From: Chromatiales bacterium
GTDB lineage: Bacteria > Pseudomonadota > Gammaproteobacteria > UBA6429 > Thiohalophilaceae
DNA length: 15,536 nt
Assembly: GCA_027001895.1 (NCBI GenBank)
Contig: JALTLP010000190.1
Coordinates: forward strand, 1 to 15,536
Direction: 5' to 3'
Below are positions 6,531-14,030 of the stretch, piece after piece. Numbering within the stretch: position 1 is the first letter of the stretch; each line of letters begins with the position of its first letter. The translations under genes were made by a program, and so were the position numbers. Below the pieces are notes generated by a model. The model was not told where the DNA came from and made no database searches. It saw only the letters and a program-made list of their open reading frames with translations.

Positions 6531-8261
6531 ATGAAATTAGCCCGGTTTTTGCCTTTTTTGAACTGGTATCGTCTTGTTACAAAAGAAACAATCAAAGCCG
6601 ATTTAATTGCCGGCTTTACCGGCGCTGTTATCGTATTACCTCAAGGCGTGGCTTTTGCTGCGATTGCCGGCCTGCCCCCTGAATATGGTTTATATACCGC
6701 TATGATCACCCCGATCATTGCTGCTTTATTTGGCTCTTCCTTACATTTGATTTCTGGCCCAACCACGGCTATTTCGATTGTTTTATTTTCTACTGTCAGT
6801 AACTATGCAGAACCCGGTTCAGCGGAATATATACAGTTAGTACTGACGGTCACTATGCTTGCCGGTATGTATCAACTTGGCTTTGGCCTTGCCCGACTAG
6901 GTAGCCTGGTTAACTTTGTTTCGCATACCGTTGTGGTCGGCTTTACCGCTGGTGCGGCCATTCTTATTGTGACCAGCCAGGTTAAACATGTACTTGGCGT
7001 AACTATCCCAAGAGGCGAGTCATTCCTGCACACCTGGGGAGATATATTTTCGCAAGCAGGCAATATTAATGAAATCGTTTTCTTTATCGCAACCATCACC
7101 CTGGTTGTCGCTGTGATGGTCAAGCGTCTTTATCCACGCTGGCCGAACCTGCTTATTGGCTTAATCGTTGGCAGTGTTGTTACGTTATTCTTTAATGCTG
7201 AGGCCCAGGGTATTCATCTGGTAGGTGAAATACCTCAACACTTACCGCCGCTATCTACACCTGATTTTACATTTGCAACTCTCCAGAAACTCGCCCCAGA
7301 AGCATTTGCGGTTGCCTTACTGGGTTTAATTGAAGCCGTTTCAATTAGTCGCGCCGTTGCAGCAAAATCCAACCAGCGTATTGATTCCAACCAGGAATTT
7401 ATTGGCCAGGGCTTATCAAACATTGTTGGTAGTTTCTTTTCAAGTTATGCCGGTTCCGGCTCGTTTACTCGCTCAGGCATCAACTATGCAGCAGGCGCAA
7501 AAACACCTATGTCGGCTATTTTTGCTGCGGTAATGTTAATGCTTATTGTTTTGTTGATTGCACCATTAACCGCTTACCTGCCAGTGGCGGCAATGGGTGG
7601 TGTTATCCTGATTGTGGCCTATAACCTGATCGATTTTAATCATATTGTTCTTATTCTTAAAAATAGTAAATCAGAATCGGCGGTGTTACTGGTCACTTTT
7701 TTTGCAACTCTTTTCCTCGAACTCGAATTTGCTATCTATATGGGTGTGCTTATTTCACTGGTTTTATTTCTTGCAAAAACATCTACCCCAGAAATTCCTA
7801 CTCTTGGAGTAGACGTTAACGAACAAACCAACAAGCGTTCACTTATTAATATTCAACAAAAACCAGTCAAACAGTGCCCGCAATTAAAAATTATTCGTAT
7901 TAATATGTCAGTGTATTTTGGATCACTTAATTATATCCAGAATAAACTTAACCAGATTTCTGAAAACGAACATATCTATAATATTTTAATTGTTGGCGAG
8001 CGCATTAATTTTATTGATTTAAGTGGCGCAGAAATGCTGGTGCAGGAAAATCATCGCCTGAAAAAACTTGGCGGCGGTCTTTATTTCTGCGATCTGAATT
8101 CACACGTTTATGAATTTGGCGCAAGAACCAGTTTTATCAAACATATTGGGAACCATCACTTTTTTGATTCCAAGAAAGAAGCCATCAGCGCAATATACCA
8201 TTCACTGGATAAAGACATTTGCCAGACCTGCTCACAGCTTGCGTTCAGAGAGTGTAATTAA
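6531..8261 (+). CDS. SulP-family anion transporter with STAS domain
   Basis: Inner-membrane anion carrier of the SulP/SLC26 family (576 residues); known substrates of the family include sulfate, bicarbonate and dicarboxylates. The transport domain spans about 20-420, with the first-helix motif LPQGVAFAAIAGLPPEYGLY (36-55), GPTTAIS (76-82), and the SxxAxKxN and SFTRSGINYAAGAKTP motifs (273-326). A cytoplasmic STAS domain follows (about 445-555) with the INFIDLSGAEML core (D496, S498). The tail has three cysteines in C-x2-C-x7-C (564, 567, 575). A GAGGT ribosome site (6521-6525) supports the ATG at 6531. It is divergent from a LysR regulator and has a long structured leader. Substrate is not decided by sequence: bicarbonate uptake is an option if the host is autotrophic, but no carboxysome or Calvin-cycle gene is in view. 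Confidence 0.93.
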   Translation: MKLARFLPFLNWYRLVTKETIKADLIAGFTGAVIVLPQGVAFAAIAGLPPEYGLYTAMITPIIAALFGSSLHLISGPTTAISIVLFSTVSNYAEPGSAEYIQLVLTVTMLAGMYQLGFGLARLGSLVNFVSHTVVVGFTAGAAILIVTSQVKHVLGVTIPRGESFLHTWGDIFSQAGNINEIVFFIATITLVVAVMVKRLYPRWPNLLIGLIVGSVVTLFFNAEAQGIHLVGEIPQHLPPLSTPDFTFATLQKLAPEAFAVALLGLIEAVSISRAVAAKSNQRIDSNQEFIGQGLSNIVGSFFSSYAGSGSFTRSGINYAAGAKTPMSAIFAAVMLMLIVLLIAPLTAYLPVAAMGGVILIVAYNLIDFNHIVLILKNSKSESAVLLVTFFATLFLELEFAIYMGVLISLVLFLAKTSTPEIPTLGVDVNEQTNKRSLINIQQKPVKQCPQLKIIRINMSVYFGSLNYIQNKLNQISENEHIYNILIVGERINFIDLSGAEMLVQENHRLKKLGGGLYFCDLNSHVYEFGARTSFIKHIGNHHFFDSKKEAISAIYHSLDKDICQTCSQLAFRECN

Positions 8262-8282
8262 AGTTTTTAGTTAATAAAACAA

Positions 8283-8358
8283 AACCCGCCTGGCCTTGTT
8301 TTTAATATTTATTAATGTTTTTATGACACAAGGTTTGTAAATAAAAAAGGGCAGGGTT
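8283..8358 (+). promoter_or_regulatory. Possible fold-back over the ribosome site of the next gene
   Basis: AACCCGCC (8283-8290) can pair with GGC-A-GGGTT (8350-8358, one bulged A). The right side contains the Shine-Dalgarno of the gene starting at 8359. The loop is 59 bases long, so stability is uncertain. The arrangement repeats the one before the gene at 8911. Confidence 0.25.
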
Positions 8359-8772
8359 ATGCAGGCATTAACACTTCAGGGCTTTTTACTACGTTTATTG
8401 TTTGCCATGTTGCTGGTGATGTTATCTTATAACCCGGGTGGTTATTCCTATGTTCACTGGATAAAAAACATAAATGGTGTCGAACCGTTGACGATACTGG
8501 CCGGTATTAGTTTAGTTATCGGCTGGGTAATCTATATCCGTGCAACTCTGCGCTCATTAGGCGCAATAGGTCTGAGCCTCGCTCTGTTGTTTTTTGGCAG
8601 CCTAATCTGGCTGCTGGTTGACTGGGGCTGGCTGGGAATGGACAACCTTACTTCGGTAAGCTGGGTAATTCTGGTTTTACTTTCTTTTATTCTTGCTATC
8701 GGAATGTCATGGTCACATATTCGTCGCCGGCTTTCCGGTCAGCTTGATGCCAACGATGCTGATGATGCCTGA
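8359..8772 (+). CDS. Four-helix membrane protein, DUF6524-like
   Basis: A 137-residue integral membrane protein with four hydrophobic helices at about 7-24, 41-61, 66-87 and 99-118, and an acidic C-terminal tail (DANDADDA). The motif SYNPGGYSYVHW after helix 1 (23-34) and the N-terminus QALTLQGFLLRLLFA agree with what I remember of the DUF6524 family, which has no known function. An AGGG ribosome site lies five bases before the ATG. It follows the SulP gene by 97 bases on the same strand and may be co-transcribed with it; no convincing terminator separates them. An arginine-rich stretch (HIRRRLSG) right after helix 4 puts the C-terminus in the cytoplasm. Confidence 0.8.
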   Translation: MQALTLQGFLLRLLFAMLLVMLSYNPGGYSYVHWIKNINGVEPLTILAGISLVIGWVIYIRATLRSLGAIGLSLALLFFGSLIWLLVDWGWLGMDNLTSVSWVILVLLSFILAIGMSWSHIRRRLSGQLDANDADDA

Positions 8773-8786
8773 TATACAAAGAATCA

Positions 8787-8907
8787 TTTTAACCCTCTGA
8801 TAAATAAAATTATTTTACACCTGCAATCTGCATGGTTGAACACAGGGAATTTCCATAGTATTTTAGTTGGGTATTATCCATTTTGATAAAACTTAACAGG
8901 GTTAAAA
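8787..8907 (+). promoter_or_regulatory. 10-bp inverted repeat bracketing a promoter and hiding a ribosome site
   Basis: TTTTAACCCT (8787-8796) and AGGGTTAAAA (8898-8907) are perfect reverse complements. The right arm contains the AGGG Shine-Dalgarno of the gene at 8911 and ends three bases before its ATG. A promoter (8836-8864) lies between the arms. A transcript from that promoter lacks the left arm and leaves the ribosome site free. A transcript reading through from upstream carries both arms and could fold over it. Confidence 0.45.
8836..8864 (+). promoter_or_regulatory. Candidate sigma-70 promoter of the 549-codon gene
   Basis: TTGAAC (8836-8841), a 17-base spacer, then TATTTT (8859-8864). 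The predicted start is near 8871, giving a leader of about 40 bases with an AGGG ribosome site. Confidence 0.45.
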
Positions 8908-8910
8908 ACT

Positions 8911-10560
8911 ATGGTAGTACTGCCCAGTGGAAGAATCATCGACATTTCTATTGATCGTGCCAGGCACCATGCACTGCGTCAGTCTGGTATATCACCACAA
9001 TCCCACCACCGAGTACTCTACAAAGTTACCGATATAATTTACCGTAATCGAGATGAAGACGGTAACATCAAACGTGGCTGGACAGAATTTGATTATTGTT
9101 TTTCCGGTTACACGCTGGATACTGTTCGGCAAGCACAGGACTGGACAGAAGCAGATAAGCGGCGACTTTTTAACTGGCTACGCGAGCAGATACAATATCA
9201 GAAAATAGAACGGGCACGCCGACGGCTGGCAGACAACCAGCAACAATTATCTGCAAAAATTTATTCATCTCCCCGCTTTTTATATAGCTTGCTTTATAAA
9301 CGCATTGCTGACTCTGATCTAAACTGTGCAAGCGCAAAACAATGGTTAGCAACGATTTTAAATATGAAACAAAAAGGCTTACGTGATGAAGAAATTAGCT
9401 GGTCAAGCTTATATCACTACCTTACCAGACAGCCCGCTAAAAAGCTTATTCACAAAACTCAGATACTGGAAAACATTAACTTTAGCAAAATTAATTCAGA
9501 ATTAAGTATTGAGCAGCTCTGGGGAGAAAATGGCGGCTTGAGTTTTAACGAAGTTGCTCAACGTATGCCTCACCAGGCTGTATACCGTGCAGCATTGAAA
9601 CTGGATGAAAATTGCCTGTGTATTTTACGCTACGTCGATAGCTGTTGTAATTATCGTGTTGGCGTTATTAAAACACTCAATAAAAATCACCCAATGCGAT
9701 TAAAACAACGCTGGTTTGCGCTCGACCCTTACGGCCGTGCAATTAAAAATGTAAATAAGTTTTTTTTCGATAACAGTGTAGATGCCAAACTGGCTGCTGA
9801 TAGGCACGCCCATAATGAACTCGGTATACGTAGTGGCGCAAAAATACATACCCATTTTGATCATTTAACGCTGTATGGAGGAAAAGATTATCGGGAATGG
9901 AAGCTGAGTTTACCAGACTATCAACGCATCTACTTCGGCAAACATTTTTATGATCATAATGTCCTTGTCCATATTCGTACAACAACCCGTGAAGATACCT
10001 TTGGCAGAAAAATACTCTTTCTTGAAGAAGTACAGAGTGACTGGCATCAGTCTGCCAAATATTATGGTTATAACAACAATAGCTGGGGCAGGGTTGCCAA
10101 TGCACCGTTTAAAAAGGAATGGCCTGTGCTTGCTATAAAGATAATGTTAATTCACGCTTGTCAGAATGGTTTTTCTGGTATCGCCTGGCCAGATGGTGCC
10201 ATTCAGGAGATACGTTATTCTCGCAGTCTAAATTCAATCCGGCGTTACTACGACAAAGATATTCCAGACGCTCTCAACAAGCTTGGCAATAAGCTGGACT
10301 GCCAGGTAGAAAAAATTTTAATTTCTACGCGTGAGCCCTGGCTTAATATCGAAAAAAGTAAGGATAAGTGGCGCGTCTATAACGGAGAAGGCAAATTTAA
10401 AACTAGAGCACGATACAATAATCGGGAAGAGGCCATGTCTGTTATTAGCCGACATTGTCGAAAAATAAATCTGGAAGTATCCGCAATGATTATTACTGCT
10501 AAAATGTCACGGCAGATTTTTGAGAAAGGTTTACCGTTATTTGGTCATACTTTAGAATAA
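8911..10560 (+). CDS. Orphan protein with a phage/ICE polyvalent-protein-type domain
   Basis: A 549-residue soluble protein with no signal peptide or membrane helix. The N-terminal 110 residues (PSGRIIDISIDRARHHALRQ...) and the middle are not recognised. From about residue 312 it follows a domain I know from very large polyvalent proteins of phages and conjugative elements. In order: THFDHLTLYGGKDYREWKLSLP (314-335), HF..NVLVHIR (345-356), FLEEVQSDWHQ (370-380), APFKKEWPVLAIKIML (398-413), NGFSGIAWPDG (419-429), and a closing GLPLFG (540-545). Those proteins normally run to thousands of residues with methylase, helicase or toxin domains. Here the domain stands alone with one N-terminal extension. 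The gene has its own promoter and ends 27 bases from convergent hemY. No phage gene lies nearby, and base use looks like its neighbours. The activity is unknown; the conserved E, D, W and H of EEVQSDWHQ could be an active site. The frame is intact. Confidence 0.75.
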   Translation: MVVLPSGRIIDISIDRARHHALRQSGISPQSHHRVLYKVTDIIYRNRDEDGNIKRGWTEFDYCFSGYTLDTVRQAQDWTEADKRRLFNWLREQIQYQKIERARRRLADNQQQLSAKIYSSPRFLYSLLYKRIADSDLNCASAKQWLATILNMKQKGLRDEEISWSSLYHYLTRQPAKKLIHKTQILENINFSKINSELSIEQLWGENGGLSFNEVAQRMPHQAVYRAALKLDENCLCILRYVDSCCNYRVGVIKTLNKNHPMRLKQRWFALDPYGRAIKNVNKFFFDNSVDAKLAADRHAHNELGIRSGAKIHTHFDHLTLYGGKDYREWKLSLPDYQRIYFGKHFYDHNVLVHIRTTTREDTFGRKILFLEEVQSDWHQSAKYYGYNNNSWGRVANAPFKKEWPVLAIKIMLIHACQNGFSGIAWPDGAIQEIRYSRSLNSIRRYYDKDIPDALNKLGNKLDCQVEKILISTREPWLNIEKSKDKWRVYNGEGKFKTRARYNNREEAMSVISRHCRKINLEVSAMIITAKMSRQIFEKGLPLFGHTLE

Positions 10561-10587
10561 GATAAGTAAATCAAACATTAGCCACGA

Positions 10588-11775
10588 CTACTGTATTGGC
10601 GTTGTAAGTAATAAGCCCTGTCGAAAATACTGGCTGGCTTTTTCTTCTTCACCGAGTTGCTCCATTAACAAGCCAAGTTCTTTATAGGTTTGCACCATAG
10701 GCTCTGCTCCCAGGCTGGCTTCAAAATACGCCTGCGCCTTGCCCCATAACTCAAGCTGTTTGCAAATTCGTCCAAGCGCAAGTAACAACACCGGATTTTT
10801 TTCATGTCGCTTTAGCAGGCTTTCAGCAAAGTCCAGCCGGGCTTGAGGATGCGGACTTTTAAGCCGACCATATAAATCTATAAATTCTGTATTCCAGTTT
10901 TGTTTGATAGCATTGTGTAAAATAGTTTCTGCTTTATCATCGGCATTAAATCGGTGCAACAGGCGGGTATACTGCAATACCATATCATGATCATTTTTTA
11001 AATTTTTAGGAATTTCATTCCATGTCGCAATAATATGTTCAACGTTTTCTGTTTCTGCTGCCTGTTTAATAAGGTTTGTAAATACCCGCTTCTGTATACG
11101 TTCAAGTTCTTTTGACGAACATACCTTGTGCTTTTTTAACTCGGGTATAAGAGCCTGCAACTCTTTCCAGCTATTCAGCTTTTCATACAACTGTGCCAGT
11201 AAATGTAATACGTGAGTATGTTTTGGTGAAATCGATTTCAAATGTACCAGTGTTGCCAACGACTGTTCAAGCTGACCATGCGCCAGTTGTAACTCGGCCT
11301 GGGTAAGTTCAACTGCAAAGTCTGCTTCTGGCATACTTTGATGCGCCATCGAAAGATAGTGATCACGTCGTTCGGGTTCATTCAGTTTTTGTGCGGCCTT
11401 TGCTGCCGAAAGATAGTTAAGCAATGGCGTATCGCTGTTAGCAACATTTTTGATCAGTGTTTTTTCAGCTTCTTTCCACTTTCCCTGAGCCAATGCAATT
11501 AAACCCTGCCGCGAAGCTTTTTGTGCCTTCAGGGATTTTGATCGGTTATGACGAAACTTAATAAAATCAGGTAGACCCCAGGTATTTTTAATCAGCCGCA
11601 GAGCTATGCTTATTAATATATAAATGCTTATTTGTAAAAAAATAAATACCGCAAGCGACATTTCTACTGTGGTATGGCCACGGCCAATAAGCACATAGCC
11701 ATTGTCTTGCATGGCAACCACACCCAGTCCGGCGGCCAGAATAAGAATAATTAAAAAAGTAAATAATGTTTTCAT
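10588..11775 (-). CDS. hemY: HemY, TPR-containing inner-membrane protein of the haem operon
   Basis: Proteobacterial HemY (395 residues), not the Bacillus protoporphyrinogen oxidase of the same name. Two N-terminal membrane helices (about 3-22 and 40-62) match the HemY_N domain, with the motif NGYVLIGRGHTTVEMS between them. A long helical region of tetratricopeptide-type repeats follows from about residue 90 to the end (for example LALGRICKQLELWGKAQAYFEASL). The role is not settled; links to control of haem synthesis or a membrane scaffold have been proposed. The ATG lies two bases after the hemX stop with no visible ribosome site, so translation is probably coupled to hemX. It is the last gene of hemCDXY and meets the convergent gene at 8911-10560 across a 27-base gap with no clear terminator. 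Confidence 0.93.
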   Translation of the reverse strand: MKTLFTFLIILILAAGLGVVAMQDNGYVLIGRGHTTVEMSLAVFIFLQISIYILISIALRLIKNTWGLPDFIKFRHNRSKSLKAQKASRQGLIALAQGKWKEAEKTLIKNVANSDTPLLNYLSAAKAAQKLNEPERRDHYLSMAHQSMPEADFAVELTQAELQLAHGQLEQSLATLVHLKSISPKHTHVLHLLAQLYEKLNSWKELQALIPELKKHKVCSSKELERIQKRVFTNLIKQAAETENVEHIIATWNEIPKNLKNDHDMVLQYTRLLHRFNADDKAETILHNAIKQNWNTEFIDLYGRLKSPHPQARLDFAESLLKRHEKNPVLLLALGRICKQLELWGKAQAYFEASLGAEPMVQTYKELGLLMEQLGEEEKASQYFRQGLLLTTPIQ

Positions 11776-11777
11776 AA

Positions 11778-13169
11778 TTACAGGGTGGTTGCCGCTGGCG
11801 CTGTTTGTTGTTCAATGTTTTTACTTGCCGGTGTTTCTGTTTGTGGTTTGTCTTTTTTTGATTTTACTTCTTTGTGCTTTTTTTCTTTATATTTATCTTC
11901 CGGCTTTGACACAGGCTTGACGGTACTTTTTCCCGCTACAGGTTTTACCTGTTTTTTTACCGCCTCTTTTTTAATTTTAACTTTTGGAAGCGTTTTCTTT
12001 TTAGCCTTTTTGTTGTTAACGGTTTTTTTTCTGGACTTTTGAGGATCTGCCGGTTTTTTTGCCGTATTCGACCTTAACGACGTTTCTTCAGTGTGTAACA
12101 ACTGCAGCTTTTCCAGGCTATTGGATAAATCCGGTAATTGCTGTTTAATATTGGTTGCTATCAATTTATCAAGTGTTTCTGTTAACGCAATTGTGCTGGG
12201 ATGTTTTATATCAAAGTATTGTTGCAGCCACTGTTTTGCCTGAGCCAGCCTGTCTTTGTAGATAACCGGGTGATTGCTTAACAGCGCAAGCCGTGCCTGC
12301 TCCAGTTGCAGTTTAATATTTTGCACAAGGTAAAAACGTTGTTCCGGTTGCAGCAAAGGCTTAATGGCTTCGTCATGGTGTTGTATTCGAAACAGTTTTA
12401 ACAGGTCATTCCAGATAGCGGCCGGTAATTGCTTCCAGCTTTCTACCTTGCTAACACTTAATGCTTTTTCTTTACGCAGCATTACCGATGCCGGTTCCGG
12501 CGTACTTAACGGCACAGTTTCCAGTTGTTTTTGCAGGGCATTTAATTTAAGCGAAAGTCCGACGGTGTCCACTTTTGGAACACTGTTCAGCTTCTGAATA
12601 TCTGCCGCCAGTGCCTGTCGCACCGGGATATACCTTGGGTTGCCCACTTCACGCAGACGATCATCGGCTGCCATTAATGCCTGGATACTGGTTGGAATAT
12701 CACCGGCGAGGATAAGACGGTGGTTAGCGAGTTTAACAAGGTATTCAGCTTCGGCAACCAGCCAGCCACGGTATGAGTAACGTTTCTGACTGATAAAAGC
12801 TTCAACTGTCTGGCGAATTTCCTGCAGTGCCTGATTTTGTTTATAACTGTTTTGTTCTGCCTGACGTTTTATTTCTGCAAATAAATCTTTTTGTTCCTGC
12901 AGGGATGCCTGCATTTTTTGCTGCTGCGCAACCAACAGCTCTTTTTGTTGTTGAAGTTTATTCCCGCCATTCACTGCCAAAATAGCCACGGCGACCGCAA
13001 TAACAATACTCAGACCAGCATTGATAATAAAAAATACCAGACCATTTGTTTTTAAAACGCCACCATGGGGTTTTGATGTTTTTGCATGGTCTTTGCTCGG
13101 CTGCTTATGCTGCGGTTTTTTATTTGCAGGATCTGAATCGCCTGCCTTGTCTTCAACTTTTTTATTCAA
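11778..13169 (-). CDS. hemX: HemX, uroporphyrinogen-III C-methyltransferase-like membrane protein
   Basis: HemX-family protein of 463 residues. A basic, polar N-terminus (1-40) precedes one membrane helix (about 43-67), then a glutamine-rich coiled coil (70-128) and the conserved GWLVAEAEYLVKLANHRLILAGD segment (136-158). The rest is helical. The family is often labelled uroporphyrinogen methyltransferase, but HemX lacks the SAM-binding methylase domain and that activity is doubtful. The start is TTG at 13169: AGGAAG lies five bases before it and an in-frame stop lies a little further up, which excludes a longer form. The last 95 residues (369-463) are an unusual tail with about 30 lysines plus proline, threonine and glutamine. 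With the N-terminus inside, this tail should be periplasmic. It is followed by hemY after two bases. Confidence 0.92.
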   Translation of the reverse strand: MNKKVEDKAGDSDPANKKPQHKQPSKDHAKTSKPHGGVLKTNGLVFFIINAGLSIVIAVAVAILAVNGGNKLQQQKELLVAQQQKMQASLQEQKDLFAEIKRQAEQNSYKQNQALQEIRQTVEAFISQKRYSYRGWLVAEAEYLVKLANHRLILAGDIPTSIQALMAADDRLREVGNPRYIPVRQALAADIQKLNSVPKVDTVGLSLKLNALQKQLETVPLSTPEPASVMLRKEKALSVSKVESWKQLPAAIWNDLLKLFRIQHHDEAIKPLLQPEQRFYLVQNIKLQLEQARLALLSNHPVIYKDRLAQAKQWLQQYFDIKHPSTIALTETLDKLIATNIKQQLPDLSNSLEKLQLLHTEETSLRSNTAKKPADPQKSRKKTVNNKKAKKKTLPKVKIKKEAVKKQVKPVAGKSTVKPVSKPEDKYKEKKHKEVKSKKDKPQTETPASKNIEQQTAPAATTL

Positions 13170-13205
13170 TGCTGCTTCCTGATTTTATTATTTTCCACGA
13201 CCCGG

Positions 13206-14006
13206 TTAGTTGCTGGCTAATGACTTTATAATAGCATCAACAATCGCCTTGTCGCTGACATTCTCTGTTATTATCGCCGGCCTGGTAAAGCCAAGTTGTT
13301 GTGCCAGCGCCTGTAAACGCTGGTTAACAATCACCAGTGGGGTATCCCGTATATCGGCAAATAATTTTTTGTAATGAGTATTTTTTTCAAAGACCTGCAC
13401 CAGGTTTTTCATGCCTTCGCCACTGGTAATACTGATAAAATCAACCGGCTGGTTTTGCCAGTTATCCTGTAACTGTTGCAAGTCTATATGCGGGCAATTG
13501 CGCTGGTAAACCTCGGCATAACTTACTCGGGCTCCGCGTTCCCGCAGGGTGTCTGCCAGAAGATTGCGACCACCAATGCCACGAAAAATAACAATATTCT
13601 TGCCTTCAACCTTTTGTAGCGCCGGGTGGGCCAGTAAACCTTCACTGTTGTAGTTGTCTGTCGGCATAATATCCACACTTCGTCCGGCAAGTTGTTCAAG
13701 CAGCTGGGCGCTGCCTAAACCGACTGTCGCAAGTTGTAGCTTCTGCGGCAGAGCCGCGTGTTGTTTTATCAGACTAATGCCGTGGCTAACCGCATTTTGG
13801 CTGATAAAAATCGCAATATCTATTTGCGGCAAGGCCTCGATGCATTTAAGCGCCGCTTCGGGTTTGGCAATAGGGGTAATTTCAATCAGTGGTTGGCAAT
13901 AAACGCTGGCACCGGCCTGTTCTAACAGACTGAGAAGCTGGGCCGCCTGATGAGCCGGGCGGGTCACCATAATATGCTTGTTTTTTAAGGGCAAATTGTC
14001 AGGCAA
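13206..14006 (-). CDS. hemD: Uroporphyrinogen-III synthase
   Basis: Closes and inverts ring D of hydroxymethylbilane to give uroporphyrinogen III; cytoplasmic monomer in the family. The 266 residues cover both lobes. Visible motifs are HIMVTRPAHQ (11-20), FISQNAV (67-73), IFRGIGGRNLLADTL (140-154), YAEVYQR with the conserved tyrosine (163-169), and SITSGEGM (192-199). HemD proteins are poorly conserved, but these points and the place between hemC and hemX make the call secure. The chosen start is TTG at 14006, with AAGG eight bases before it, and it gives the common N-terminus LPLKNKHIMVTRP. An ATG twelve codons further in (13970) is an alternative that would resemble the shorter E. coli N-terminus. 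The gap from the hemC stop is 24 bases. Confidence 0.93.
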   Translation of the reverse strand: MPDNLPLKNKHIMVTRPAHQAAQLLSLLEQAGASVYCQPLIEITPIAKPEAALKCIEALPQIDIAIFISQNAVSHGISLIKQHAALPQKLQLATVGLGSAQLLEQLAGRSVDIMPTDNYNSEGLLAHPALQKVEGKNIVIFRGIGGRNLLADTLRERGARVSYAEVYQRNCPHIDLQQLQDNWQNQPVDFISITSGEGMKNLVQVFEKNTHYKKLFADIRDTPLVIVNQRLQALAQQLGFTRPAIITENVSDKAIVDAIIKSLASN

Positions 14007-14030
14007 TGCATCCGCCTTGTTATTTTGAAG

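Noticed and set aside
6464..6682. 72-codon frame overlapping the start of the SulP gene
   Set aside because: It overlaps the SulP ribosome site and first codons in another frame and has no start signal of its own.
8262..8358. Intrinsic terminator after the SulP gene
   Set aside because: AAAACAA and TTGTTTT can pair and T's follow, but the stem is seven AT-rich pairs with a 13-base loop, too weak to call.
9743..10105. 120-codon frame antisense to the 549-codon gene
   Set aside because: Rich in cysteine, histidine and tyrosine with no domain pattern; the sense frame has clear domain motifs.
10561..10587. Bidirectional terminator between the 549-codon gene and hemY
   Set aside because: The 27 bases contain no inverted repeat and no T-run on either strand.
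11785..12042. 85-codon hydrophobic frame opposite the end of hemX
   Set aside because: It is the antisense reading of the lysine-rich tail, where AAA and AAG codons turn into phenylalanine and leucine codons; this explains its membrane-like look.
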